A program made the translations under genes and the position numbers. The notes beneath the pieces are model-generated. The model had not been told where the DNA came from, did not search any database, and saw only the letters and a program-made list of their open reading frames with translations. Source: an uncultured Pirellulaceae bacterium (GTDB lineage Bacteria; Planctomycetota; Planctomycetia; Pirellulales; Pirellulaceae). Taken from it: DNA of 64,000 nt. The stretch covers positions 1-64,000 of the forward strand of contig CALFWL010000016.1 in the NCBI GenBank assembly GCA_937928215.1, given 5' to 3'. Positions 25,469 to 34,275 of the stretch are shown here, one piece after another; the first letter of the stretch is position 1; each line of letters opens with the position of its first letter.

Positions 25469-27496
25469 TTGCTCGAATTCATATATCGATACCGTGGCAT
25501 CTGGATCGTCACGGCGGTTATGGCCGTTCTTACAGCGATCGCAATCCTGATTGTGTTACCGCGAGGGTATGCCTCCGAGGCAAAGCTGATCGTGAAAATC
25601 GGCCGGGAGAGTGTCGCGCTTGATCCTACGGCGACTACCAGCCAAACGATGACGATTCAAAAGACTCAAGAGGAGGAAATTAACTCTGCACTTGAGATTT
25701 TGCATAGCCGCAAAGTGAAAGAGGCGGTTGTTAATGACATTGGCGTTGATGCCATCCTCAGTGGCTACTTAGAGAATCCCGACGCTGTAGATCTCAAGCA
25801 GTCCAAGCGCCATTGGGTGCACCAACGTTTCAGCCAAATGTTCTCCGACCTAGCGGAGATTTTGTTGGCGATTGGCGTGCGAGACCCGGTCGAGGATTAT
25901 GAGCGAGCGATTATCAAGCTTGAGAAAACGGTGCACGTTTTCGCGCCGAAGAAGACTCAGGTGATCAGCATCTACGCGGAAGCCAAGAGCCCCCAACTGG
26001 CTCAGCGGATCGTGGACTCGATGTCGTCATCCTACCTAGAGCAGCACATGCTCATTTCGCAAACCTCGGGTTCGTATGAATTCTTCAAACGAGAAACTGA
26101 AAACGCAAGGGCCTCGTTGGAGAAAGCCAATTTCGAGATGGCTCAATTCATGGCAGAGAATCAAATTGTCTCTGTCGCTTCAAACCAAGACCTATTGAAA
26201 AATGCCTGGAACGGGATCCTCGGCAACGTCCTTAGGTTGGAACGTGAAGAGCAAATGTTGGCCTCAAGCTACTCCGCGACTCACCCTCGTCGCTTGGCGG
26301 TCATTGAACAACTCAAGGCAGCTCGCGCCGTTCTGATTGGTTTGAAGGCCGAAACTGGTGATCGTCTGCCCGGCGAATTCAAGGAAGTTCTCGACAAAGT
26401 TAATGACGATGTCGACGCGCCAGTCACCGAAGAAGCCGTTTCGATGATTGGAAAAATTAGCGAGCTGATTATGGCCAATAGTGAACTCGAAACCATGTTG
26501 GAAAACGTTCGGACGCTGGAATCGCAGTTAACTTTCCATCGCAAAAAATTTGAAGAAGCCAGAATGATTCGGGTTCAGCAGGAAAGCAGCATTTCAAATA
26601 TCTCGGTTTTTCAGCCGGCAACTTTCAATCAGAAACCCGTTTCACCCAACAAAGCTCTGGTCTGTGCCGCGACTTTATTTTTTAGTTACGCGGCAGCGTT
26701 CTCGTTGGGTTTGTGGCGTGAAACCAAACGCCGAAGTGGAGTTTTGAGGAAGGCGGGCGAGATCGAACGCGCCCTCAAGTTACCCGTTGTTGCTGTCGTG
26801 CCGGTCGATCGCACCTCTCACACTCGCTGCAAGAGCGCCAAAGGTTTGCAAAGCCTGAGAGCAAAATGTCATGATGCGGTACACACGATCATGCAGAGCA
26901 AAACAGGTACCGCTTCTAAGACCGGAGAGCGTCCGTCCGTCGTGGTTGGCGTGTTAAGCGTCGAAAAAGGAAATGGTGGCAGCACGCTTGCCTCGGCTTT
27001 GGCTGCGTGTTGTGCCAAGGATTTCAGACTCAAAACACTTTTGGTTGATGCGGACACCAGAACCCGGTCGGTGTCCACCCGTTTCAGCCTCAACGGCGCA
27101 CCAGGACTTCACGAATTGATTTCGGACGAGGCAGATGTTCAGGTTTGCTTACAGCGGTTCGAACCTCTGGAACTGTCACTCATTGCCAGCACGAATAAAA
27201 GCAAAGCCGAGTCCACGCAAATCTCGTTCGACGTTTCGCATGTGATGAAGGAATTGAAATCGCTGAGCAACGATTTTGAAGTCGTGATTGTCGACCTGCC
27301 ACCTGCTTCGGAAGCCAACAACGCCGTCTTCCTAGCGACTCGTCTGGATTGCGTTTTACTGGTCGCTGAGTCGGCGAAAACGACCGTCGCTGAAGCCATT
27401 GGCGTACTGAGGAAATTCGAAACTTCCGAGACCGAAGTTTGCGGATTGGTGCTCAATAAATACCGTCGAGAGTTCCCTTGGGAGTCCTCACTGTAA
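25469..27496 (+). CDS. Wzc-like polysaccharide co-polymerase with degenerate BY-kinase domain
   Basis: 675 residues, controlling chain length and export of the surface glycan. A Wzz domain has membrane helices at about 11-31 and 396-416, a periplasmic coiled coil between them, and the Pro-rich motif QPATFNQKPVSPNK before the second helix. The cytoplasmic ATPase domain (about 488-675) has Walker A' LLVDADT (Asp527, Asp529) and Walker B VVIVDLPP (Asp609). The P-loop, however, reads SVEKGNGGST: the usual GKS/T lysine is Gly504, with Lys500 four residues earlier. The C-terminus has a single tyrosine rather than a Tyr cluster. Kinase activity is therefore doubtful. The start is TTG at 25469 with AGGAG 12 bases upstream; an in-frame stop at 25451 limits alternatives. 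Confidence 0.88.
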   Translation: MLEFIYRYRGIWIVTAVMAVLTAIAILIVLPRGYASEAKLIVKIGRESVALDPTATTSQTMTIQKTQEEEINSALEILHSRKVKEAVVNDIGVDAILSGYLENPDAVDLKQSKRHWVHQRFSQMFSDLAEILLAIGVRDPVEDYERAIIKLEKTVHVFAPKKTQVISIYAEAKSPQLAQRIVDSMSSSYLEQHMLISQTSGSYEFFKRETENARASLEKANFEMAQFMAENQIVSVASNQDLLKNAWNGILGNVLRLEREEQMLASSYSATHPRRLAVIEQLKAARAVLIGLKAETGDRLPGEFKEVLDKVNDDVDAPVTEEAVSMIGKISELIMANSELETMLENVRTLESQLTFHRKKFEEARMIRVQQESSISNISVFQPATFNQKPVSPNKALVCAATLFFSYAAAFSLGLWRETKRRSGVLRKAGEIERALKLPVVAVVPVDRTSHTRCKSAKGLQSLRAKCHDAVHTIMQSKTGTASKTGERPSVVVGVLSVEKGNGGSTLASALAACCAKDFRLKTLLVDADTRTRSVSTRFSLNGAPGLHELISDEADVQVCLQRFEPLELSLIASTNKSKAESTQISFDVSHVMKELKSLSNDFEVVIVDLPPASEANNAVFLATRLDCVLLVAESAKTTVAEAIGVLRKFETSETEVCGLVLNKYRREFPWESSL

Positions 27497-28182
27497 TGCA
27501 GTCTCCCACGTCGGCCCACTGTCAGCTGCCGCAAGACTCCGTTTTGCCTAACGCCAATCCAAGAATCATCAAGCGGAAGACATCGAGGTCGAAACGCCTG
27601 TTCGATATTGCGCTTTCGGTCTGTTTGCTTGCCTTGCTATGTCCGTTGATGGTTTTGGTTGCACTTTACATCAAAGCTGTCTCCAAAGGCCCGTTTCTTT
27701 ACATTCAACCACGATTAGGTTGCGGCGGTGAAATGTTTCGGATTTTGAAATTCCGAACCATGCACGACCGCAAACAATCACGAGACGAAATTCATCGAGA
27801 TTACGTTGCCAGCCTCGCCAAAGACGATCAAGTCTTGAAAAAACCGGACATCAAAAATGAATTGATCGTGGGCGGCGGTCTGCTTCGAGCACTTTCGATC
27901 GACGAATTACCACAGCTTTGGAATGTGATACGTGGCGACATGTCATTGGTTGGCCCACGTCCTGATCTGCTGCAAATCGAAGACTATACCCCAGAACAGC
28001 TGAGGCGGTTCGAGGTCCTGCCGGGGATCACGGGGCTGTGGCAAATCAACGAAAAGAACGACTTGACGTTCAACGACATGATCGAACTGGACATTCAATA
28101 CGTTGACTCGCAGACGCTGCTAATGGATCTGAAGATCTTGTTCGGAACAGCATTTGAGTTACTGAAATTTTCAAACTCGTAG
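27496..28182 (+). CDS. Polyprenyl-phosphate sugar-1-phosphate transferase (initiating glycosyltransferase)
   Basis: 228 residues, the short catalytic form (PglC/WcaJ C-terminal type). It transfers a sugar phosphate to undecaprenyl phosphate, starting the repeat unit. Motifs in order: KRLFDIALSVCLLALLCPLM (membrane re-entrant helix), LKFRTM, SIDELPQLWNVIRGDMSLVGPRPDL with the catalytic Asp-Glu, and PGITGLWQIN. The start ATG overlaps the TAA of the preceding gene (TAATG), so the two are translationally coupled. This is the only phosphoglycosyltransferase in the locus. Confidence 0.92.
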   Translation: MQSPTSAHCQLPQDSVLPNANPRIIKRKTSRSKRLFDIALSVCLLALLCPLMVLVALYIKAVSKGPFLYIQPRLGCGGEMFRILKFRTMHDRKQSRDEIHRDYVASLAKDDQVLKKPDIKNELIVGGGLLRALSIDELPQLWNVIRGDMSLVGPRPDLLQIEDYTPEQLRRFEVLPGITGLWQINEKNDLTFNDMIELDIQYVDSQTLLMDLKILFGTAFELLKFSNS

Positions 28183-28266
28183 GTTCACCGCTCGCATTCA
28201 TACGTTGCTTGACAAACTAATTTTCCTGTCTTTTTTTCTTATCTATTAAAACAAGAACAATTTATC

Positions 28267-29289
28267 ATGACGAAGATCGGCATCATCGGAGTTGGCTATT
28301 GGGGGCCCAACCTTGTAAGAAACTTTGAGAGTCTACCCAACTGCGAGGTCGTCGCGATTTGCGATCTTGATCCGGCCAATATCGACAACATTACGAAACG
28401 GTATCCTCGTGTCAACGATTACGACAATATCGATGCAATGTTCGGTCAGGAAGATCTTGACGCGGTCGTTATCGCAACACCGACCGCCACGCATCACGGT
28501 TTAGCCAAGCGGGCGCTCGAGGCAGGCCTGCATGTCTTCGTTGAAAAACCATTGACCGTGACCTCCGAACAAAGTCAGGAACTGATCGATATCGCAGCCG
28601 CGAAGGGCTTGATCGTCTTTGTTGGCCACATCTTCCTACATTCCGCCCCGGTGCAAAAACTTCGCGAGTTGATCGCGTCGGGAGAACTTGGCGAGATCAG
28701 CTACATCAGTTGCCGACGTCTGAACTTAGGCCCAGTTCGCAGCGACGTCAGCGCGCTTTATGATCTCGCCACACACGATATTTCGATCGTGCTACACCTG
28801 TTGGGGCAGCAACCTGTCGATGTCAACTGCCAGGGTCTTGATTACATCAAGGACAACGTTCACGATGTCGTTAATCTGACGATGAAATTCCCGAACAACA
28901 AAATGGGAATGATTCACTGCAGTTGGCTTGACCCGCGAAAAGAGCGTGTGATCACCGTCGTTGGCGATCAGAAAATGGCTGTCTACGACGACTTGGGCGA
29001 AGAAAAAATTCGCATCTACGACAAAGGCGTCAATCTGCACTCAAAATCCGGCGAGCTGGCTGAGTTCAAGCTTTCTTATCGACATGGCGACATGTACAGC
29101 CCTTGGTTTAAGCAAGGTGAACCACTTAAAACGGAGTGCTCTGAATTCGTTCGTTGCATCATTGAAGGGGACACGCCTCGCACGGACGGAGTTAACGGAT
29201 TGCAGGTCGTCGAAGTCTTGGAAGCTGCCAACGAATCGCTGCTGAACAATGGCTGTTCGATCTCGATCGACTCGAAAATTGTGGTGTGA
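28267..29289 (+). CDS. Gfo/Idh/MocA oxidoreductase, WlbA/WbpB-like
   Basis: 340 residues. Rossmann motif GIIGVGYWG (Gly8, Gly10, Gly13), the FVEKPL motif (Lys94) and THDISIVLHLL, as in UDP-N-acetylglucosaminuronate 3-dehydrogenases. Followed by an acetyltransferase and a DegT aminotransferase in the exact order known for WlbA-B-C, it probably oxidises the 3-position of UDP-GlcNAcA. The first enzyme of that route, UDP-GlcNAc 6-dehydrogenase, is not in the window. An AT-rich 84-bp leader precedes it. Confidence 0.85.
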   Translation: MTKIGIIGVGYWGPNLVRNFESLPNCEVVAICDLDPANIDNITKRYPRVNDYDNIDAMFGQEDLDAVVIATPTATHHGLAKRALEAGLHVFVEKPLTVTSEQSQELIDIAAAKGLIVFVGHIFLHSAPVQKLRELIASGELGEISYISCRRLNLGPVRSDVSALYDLATHDISIVLHLLGQQPVDVNCQGLDYIKDNVHDVVNLTMKFPNNKMGMIHCSWLDPRKERVITVVGDQKMAVYDDLGEEKIRIYDKGVNLHSKSGELAEFKLSYRHGDMYSPWFKQGEPLKTECSEFVRCIIEGDTPRTDGVNGLQVVEVLEAANESLLNNGCSISIDSKIVV

Positions 29290-29309
29290 ACCGTGGCCAA
29301 TGTAAGGCT

Positions 29310-29334
29310 TGGTCATCGCGCTGAGCGATGACCA
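29310..29334. other. Perfect 10-bp hairpin between the first two wlb-like genes
   Basis: TGGTCATCGC (29310-29319), loop GCTGA, GCGATGACCA (29325-29334). No T-run follows, so it is more likely an mRNA stability or processing structure than a terminator. Confidence 0.5.
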
Positions 29335-29406
29335 GTGCGGTGCCCGCCAAGGACCGTTCGACCTTTCCTCAGCTTTCTGCCAGCAACCAGCTTACCAATT
29401 ACTAAA

Positions 29407-29970
29407 ATGTTTCACCCAACTTCACTTGTCGAAACCGATCAAATTGGCGAAGGCACAATGATTTTCGCGTTTACCCACGTCATGCACGGCGCGAAAATTG
29501 GCTGCAACGTTAAGCTATGCGACCATGTTTTTGTCGAATCGGGCGCGGTGATTGGCGACAACGTGACCATCAAGAACAACGTTTCTGTCTGGGAAGGCGT
29601 CAATATTTCCGACGACGTTTTCGTTGGGCCCAACACGTGTTTTACAAACGACATGTCGCCTCGTTCACCCCGAATGGAGTCGGCCAAGATTCGTTATTCG
29701 AAAAAAGAGAACTGGCTGTTGGAAACCAAACTCAAACGCGGCGTCTCGATCGGTGGCAATGCCACGATTGTGCCTGGCGTCACCATCGGCGAATTTGCTT
29801 TTGTTGGAGCCGGTGCAGTGGTCACCAAAGACGTTGAGCCTTACACATTGGTGACGGGCAATCCCGCCAGACCCAAATCTTCGGTTTGCTCATGCGGACA
29901 AGTCTTGTCCGGCTCTCACCGCGAAACGACATGTCAGCACTGCGGTGAATCTCCGCAAGATCGCAACTGA
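29407..29970 (+). CDS. Left-handed beta-helix N-acetyltransferase, WlbB/WbpD-like
   Basis: 187 residues of hexapeptide repeats (for example IGEGTMIFAFTHVMHGAKIGCNVKLCDHVFVE, GDNVTIKNNVSVWEGV). It should acetylate the 3-amino group of the UDP-uronic acid intermediate using acetyl-CoA. The C-terminus after the NPARP turn carries four Cys (CSC ... CQHC), a likely zinc ribbon. The ATG at 29407 is used; the open frame reaches back to 29335 but reads through the intergenic hairpin. It lies between the oxidoreductase and the aminotransferase of the same pathway. Confidence 0.87.
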   Translation: MFHPTSLVETDQIGEGTMIFAFTHVMHGAKIGCNVKLCDHVFVESGAVIGDNVTIKNNVSVWEGVNISDDVFVGPNTCFTNDMSPRSPRMESAKIRYSKKENWLLETKLKRGVSIGGNATIVPGVTIGEFAFVGAGAVVTKDVEPYTLVTGNPARPKSSVCSCGQVLSGSHRETTCQHCGESPQDRN

Positions 29971-30000
29971 AACAGTAACAACTTCAACAGATCAACAATG

Positions 30001-30055
30001 TCACGCGAACGGCCTGTCGCGTGAACCGGCGTTCTTGCCGGCGCGAGAATTCTCG
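30001..30055. other. Three successive palindromes between wlbB-like and wlbC-like genes
   Basis: Hairpin 1: TCACGCGA/TCGCGTGA (30001-30024, 8-base loop). Hairpin 2: CCGGC/GCCGG (30026-30041). Palindrome 3: CGAGAATTCTCG (30044-30055). They occupy 55 of the 141 intergenic bases. Likely mRNA processing or stability elements, or remains of small repeats. Confidence 0.5.
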
Positions 30056-30111
30056 TCAGTGTCTCAGGCTCCCCTCCTCCGTTGAAACCATTGAACACGA
30101 AAGAAAACGTA

Positions 30112-31254
30112 ATGAACGCTCCTCATTTCAAGAATATTCCTTTGGTCGACCTGCAGGCTCAATCACGATCTATTCGCGACGAGGTCTTGGCGGGCATGGC
30201 CGAAGTTGTCGATTCGTGCGCGTTTATCCTCGGGCCTCAAGTCAAAGAGTTTGAAACGCAATTCGCTGAGTATTGCCAAACAGATCACTGTGTCGGACTT
30301 GCGAACGGAACCGAAGCCCTCCACATGGCGCTTCGAGCTCTCGACATCGGGCCGGGCGACGAGGTTATCACGGCGGGGAACTCGTTTGCTGCCACTGCGT
30401 TCGCGATCGCCTATGTCGGAGCCAAAGCCGTTTTTGTTGACATTGATGCGGACGATTACAACATGGACGTGACGCTGATTGAACAAGCGATCAGCGAAAA
30501 AACCAAAGCGATCATTCCCGTACATCTGTATGGCCAGCCTGCTCGTATGAATGAGATTATGGAAATCGCGAGGCGTCATGACTTGCGAGTGGTTGAGGAT
30601 GCTGCTCAGGCGCACGGTGCTGAAATCGACGGCAAGCGGACTGGATCGTTCGGCGACATCGGTTGTTTCAGTTTTTATCCGGGCAAAAACCTTGGCGCTT
30701 ACGGCGACGGTGGGGCGTGCGTCACCAACGATCCCGCGTTGGCAGAAAGACTTCAGCTGCTGCGAAACTATGGTCAAAAGGTTAAAAACCGACACGATGA
30801 GTTGGCTTACAACTGTCGCCTTGACACGATGCAAGCCGCGGTCTTGCTGGTCAAGATGAAATACATTGAGCAATGGACGGACCAGCGAATTCAAGTCGCT
30901 GCATGGTATCGCGAGGCTTTGCAAGACATTGGCGTCACGCTCCCAACGCAACATGAAAACATGCGTCACGTGTATCACTTGTTTATCGTACGGCATTCAC
31001 AGCGTGACGAGATTCTTCGCAAGCTTGCCGAGAAGAATGTCTTTGGTGGCGTGCACTATCCGCACCCGCTGTCTGACGCGCAGCCTTTCCGCGACGCACC
31101 TTGTTTTCCGATGGGCCTGCCATTGGCCAACAAGTACGCCAACGAGATCCTGTCGCTTCCGATGTATCCGGAGATGACTCAGGCACAGGTCAAGTGGGTC
31201 GCCCAGAAACTGGCGATTGCTGTCGAAGAAGTCGCCAGTTTAGAAACCGTTTAG
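30112..31254 (+). CDS. DegT/DnrJ/EryC1-family sugar aminotransferase, WlbC/WbpE-like
   Basis: 380 residues. PLP enzyme. Schiff-base Lys192 lies in CFSFYPGKNLGAYGDGGA, with Asp163 in VVEDAAQAHGA holding the pyridine nitrogen. The N-terminus PLVDLQAQ and the substrate segment LANGTEALHMALRAL are typical. It probably aminates the 3-keto sugar produced by the WlbA-like enzyme, giving the precursor of a 2,3-diacetamido-2,3-dideoxy-uronic acid. The start ATG at 30112 gives the standard N-terminus. A repeat element follows 12 bp after the stop codon. Confidence 0.9.
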   Translation: MNAPHFKNIPLVDLQAQSRSIRDEVLAGMAEVVDSCAFILGPQVKEFETQFAEYCQTDHCVGLANGTEALHMALRALDIGPGDEVITAGNSFAATAFAIAYVGAKAVFVDIDADDYNMDVTLIEQAISEKTKAIIPVHLYGQPARMNEIMEIARRHDLRVVEDAAQAHGAEIDGKRTGSFGDIGCFSFYPGKNLGAYGDGGACVTNDPALAERLQLLRNYGQKVKNRHDELAYNCRLDTMQAAVLLVKMKYIEQWTDQRIQVAAWYREALQDIGVTLPTQHENMRHVYHLFIVRHSQRDEILRKLAEKNVFGGVHYPHPLSDAQPFRDAPCFPMGLPLANKYANEILSLPMYPEMTQAQVKWVAQKLAIAVEEVASLETV

Positions 31255-31265
31255 TCACGATCGAG

Positions 31266-31365
31266 TAAGGCCTTGCCCAACAATAACTGTCAGATTTCAT
31301 TTCGCTCGCGTAAAATCGGCGTTGAATCGTGTTCAGCCGGCGACTTATTGATTCGCGAGTGCTAA
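31266..31365. repeat. Near-palindromic element, copy 4 (subfamily B)
   Basis: About 100 bp in the minus sense relative to copy 5 at 59068. On the minus strand it reads TTAGCACTCGCG at one end and GGGCAAGGCCTTA at the other. The two copies differ at only about 8 of 94 positions with one gap. It lies in the gap between the aminotransferase and polymerase genes; the TAG stop of the former is 11 bases outside it. Confidence 0.75.
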
Positions 31366-31421
31366 ACCGCTGTCTCCCGTTAACCAATCTGGAATATGCT
31401 CCATCTTTTCGTACGTTTGTT

Positions 31422-32819
31422 ATGTCCACGCTAGAAATCAAAAACAGATTGCCGCTGGGGTCAACCAGCCTCGGCGCGAGTTCCATCGGCGATCGTGGTT
31501 TGGATGATGCTGGACTGCAATGGTATGAAAAATGTTTGCTGGCCGTGATTTTGTTTGAGATCCCGCTTCAGCTCGATACCCTTTTGCTGTACAGCGATTG
31601 GGACGGCGAATTAGGAGCGATCGCGGGGCTTAATGTTTCGATCGCTACGTTTGCGATTGCGATGCTCTACGTGATCTGGCTTTTGCAATGGGCTCTAGGG
31701 GGCGCTCGATCAACTCGAGACTCGGTCATCGGCTTGCCGATGCTATTTTACATTGGCACGGTCGTGATTTCGATCTTTGCAGCTAAGGAGTCGTTTCTGG
31801 CTGTTTGCGACGTGTGGTTACTTGCACAAGCGTATTTGGTTTTTGCGTTTATCGCCAATCGAATAAGGAACGTGGCAGACATGAAGTTTGTGCTGCTGCT
31901 TTTCTGTTCCACGGTGATTTTCCAGAGTATCTTGATTTTTTTTGCCAGATCACTGTCCGATACATTGCCGCCGGGTGAGCGATTGAACTACGGCCCGCTT
32001 TCTATTGACGTTGGCGAAGCGGGACGGCCCGGGGGTACCTTGCACTCGCCTACTCTCGCGGGGAGTTATCTAGCGCTGATGTGGCTTCCCGCGCTTGGAA
32101 TGCTGTTGTCACCTGTCAAAGGTGTGTTTCGAACTGCTGCGATAGCGACCTTGCTGTTGGGCGGTATGGCGATCTTAGTGACGCAAACACGAGGCGCAAT
32201 TCTGACGACTGTCATCGGAAGTTCGATTGTCGCACTGTGTTGCATGTCGCGCGGGTGGTTTCCGACGAGAGTTTTAGTGCTTGCCGTGCTTCTGGCTGCT
32301 GCTGGATTCTTCCCCTTGATGAGTGTAATCGAGAAACGTGTTCAAGGTGACGATAGTGGATCAGCCCAGTCACGGATTCATCTTTCGCAAATTGCGTTGG
32401 AAGTCATTGAAGACAACGCATTTTTTGGCGTCGGTGCAGGAAACAGCCATCGGGCAGCATTGCGGCATGCGAACAACGGGAAGTATCGCTCGGAATGGTT
32501 TTTTACGGTTCACTGTAAGTACCTGCTGGTCTGGGCTGAAACGGGAGCACTTGGGTTGTTCGCTTTTTTGATCATGCTGGGCGCGGGGGTCAAAGACAGT
32601 CTCTCGATTTGGTTGACGCGGAATCGTTTGTTCGCACCGATTGGAATTGGGTTATCGATTGCGATCATCGGAAACATGATCCACATGATCGTGGATATTT
32701 TTAATTCTCGCCCTCAAATTCATTCGCTGTGGGCATTGTTGGGGTTGGTCGCAGCCATTCGAATGATCGCTGCCAAGGCATCGGATTCAGAAGAACTCTC
32801 GGAGTTTTCCAATGCCTAA
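31422..32819 (+). CDS. O-antigen ligase/polymerase-like (Wzy) membrane protein
   Basis: 465 residues with about ten or more membrane helices. The Wzy_C type periplasmic loop contains SRIHLSQIALEVIEDNAFFGVGAGN and, later, VHCKYLLVWAETGALGLFAFLIML (H...YL...E.G..G), the usual signature of polymerases and ligases. It would join repeat units in the periplasm. The start ATG at 31422 is preferred over 31329, which lies inside a repeat element. It overlaps the flippase gene by 8 bp. Confidence 0.85.
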   Translation: MSTLEIKNRLPLGSTSLGASSIGDRGLDDAGLQWYEKCLLAVILFEIPLQLDTLLLYSDWDGELGAIAGLNVSIATFAIAMLYVIWLLQWALGGARSTRDSVIGLPMLFYIGTVVISIFAAKESFLAVCDVWLLAQAYLVFAFIANRIRNVADMKFVLLLFCSTVIFQSILIFFARSLSDTLPPGERLNYGPLSIDVGEAGRPGGTLHSPTLAGSYLALMWLPALGMLLSPVKGVFRTAAIATLLLGGMAILVTQTRGAILTTVIGSSIVALCCMSRGWFPTRVLVLAVLLAAAGFFPLMSVIEKRVQGDDSGSAQSRIHLSQIALEVIEDNAFFGVGAGNSHRAALRHANNGKYRSEWFFTVHCKYLLVWAETGALGLFAFLIMLGAGVKDSLSIWLTRNRLFAPIGIGLSIAIIGNMIHMIVDIFNSRPQIHSLWALLGLVAAIRMIAAKASDSEELSEFSNA

Positions 32820-34275
32820 GAATCCTAGCGTCGCTGAACAGGCGACCAAAAACACCAGCTTTCTGCTGATGGGCACGGCATTTCGAATGATTGCCAACTT
32901 CGTGTTCATCGTGGTCTCTGCCGACATGCTTGGCATTGAAGGCTTCGGCGCATACTCGATTGGCCTTCACTACTTTGAGTTGTTTGCCGGCTTGGCGGGC
33001 GCTGGCATCGGTCAACTGTTGACCAACGAGATTGCCAAATGGTCGCGTCGTAGCAACCAGTTGATCTCATCGGCGATCCTTATCGGATTGCTAATGGCAC
33101 TGCTTGGTATTGTCGCCATGATCGGATTCAGCTTTGTCGGTGGATTCAAACCCTCAACGCGATTGCTGGTTCTGATCGCTTCGCTCGCCTTGGTTCCCGG
33201 CACGATTTGCATCGTGTTTGAAGGTGCGTTAATTGGCTTGCAGCGATCGGAATTCGTGGCCTTGTCAGTTACAGTCGAAAGTCTATTCCGAAGCTCGCTA
33301 AGTATTGCGGCGATCTGTCTGGGTTTTGGGATTCCCGTCCTGTTCTTGATTCTGATCGTGGGAAAGTGTCTCCAATTGTCGGTCTTTTGGTGGAGCATTC
33401 GAAAAAGCTTCCAATTCAAGTGGGCTTTCTCGCGTCGCAACTCGATCCGGATGGCAAAACGCCTGCGCGTCTACGCGGTCGAAACTTGGCTGGCCACGGT
33501 TAACGTTGGGCTCGATATTCTGATCCTCTCGATTCTGGCCGGAGAGTTCGCAGTCGGGATTTACTCAGCTGCTTGGAAAGTGATTCGAATGGGTGCAATC
33601 GTGGCTCGCGTTTACGCTCAAGCAACCTTCCCAATCCTCTCGAAACAATTCCAAAAATCACGAGCGTCATTTCATCGGATGAAACTGGCCAACATCCGCT
33701 TGATGTGCGTGCTTCCACTCCCCGTTCTCATCTGCATTTCCTATTACTCAGAGCTAATCATTAAAACGATCTATCCGTCCGGCTTGTACGCCGAGTCGGC
33801 GATTGTGCTGGCCGTACTGGCATTTTATGTGCTACAGGAGTTTCTGAATCCGTTTCTCAGTTTCTCGCTTTATGCGTCCGGACGTCAGATTCAAACCATG
33901 AAGGTTGCAGCGATCAGCCTTGTTTTTAATGCCATGACAACGTACCCGCTGGTCTTGTACTTTGGTGCGTTCGGTGCGGCGGTGGGTACTTTGATGGCAG
34001 GAACGCTGGCAACGATTTGCTATTTGTACTTTTCGCTTTCAAGAGAAGAAATCAAATGGATCGGTTTCATCTTTTTGCGTCAAACGTTTTCCTGCGCCAT
34101 CCTGCTACTGCTTTTACTATTGATGACAGATCTAAATCTATTCTTAGCGAGCGTCGCCGCCTCATTGGCTTACTATCTGGTAGCGATCGGTCTCAAGCTT
34201 GTCGGCCATGACGACTGGCAACTATTAAATGAAACCTTAATCAAGAAGTTTATCCCGAGAGGGAATGCCGTATGA
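32812..34275 (+). CDS. Polysaccharide flippase (Wzx, MATE/MOP superfamily)
   Basis: 487 residues with about twelve to fourteen membrane helices. The N-terminus SFLLMGTAFRMIANFVFIVVSADMLGIEGFGAYSIGLHY is typical of oligosaccharide flippases, with the charged loop pattern of the family. It moves undecaprenyl-linked repeat units across the inner membrane. It overlaps the polymerase by 8 bp upstream and the next glycosyltransferase by 4 bp (ATGA) downstream. Confidence 0.88.
   Translation: MPKNPSVAEQATKNTSFLLMGTAFRMIANFVFIVVSADMLGIEGFGAYSIGLHYFELFAGLAGAGIGQLLTNEIAKWSRRSNQLISSAILIGLLMALLGIVAMIGFSFVGGFKPSTRLLVLIASLALVPGTICIVFEGALIGLQRSEFVALSVTVESLFRSSLSIAAICLGFGIPVLFLILIVGKCLQLSVFWWSIRKSFQFKWAFSRRNSIRMAKRLRVYAVETWLATVNVGLDILILSILAGEFAVGIYSAAWKVIRMGAIVARVYAQATFPILSKQFQKSRASFHRMKLANIRLMCVLPLPVLICISYYSELIIKTIYPSGLYAESAIVLAVLAFYVLQEFLNPFLSFSLYASGRQIQTMKVAAISLVFNAMTTYPLVLYFGAFGAAVGTLMAGTLATICYLYFSLSREEIKWIGFIFLRQTFSCAILLLLLLLMTDLNLFLASVAASLAYYLVAIGLKLVGHDDWQLLNETLIKKFIPRGNAV

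Noticed and set aside
28209-28260. TTGACA and AT-rich tract before the wlbA-like gene
   Set aside because: The -35 box is perfect but no -10 hexamer lies at 16-18 bp, so I do not call a promoter.
31190-31486. Apparent peptide RRFYASEMK...SYCWA shared with an open frame near 59090
   Set aside because: The shared peptide is the translation of the palindromic repeat in one frame. The DNA, not a protein, is repeated.
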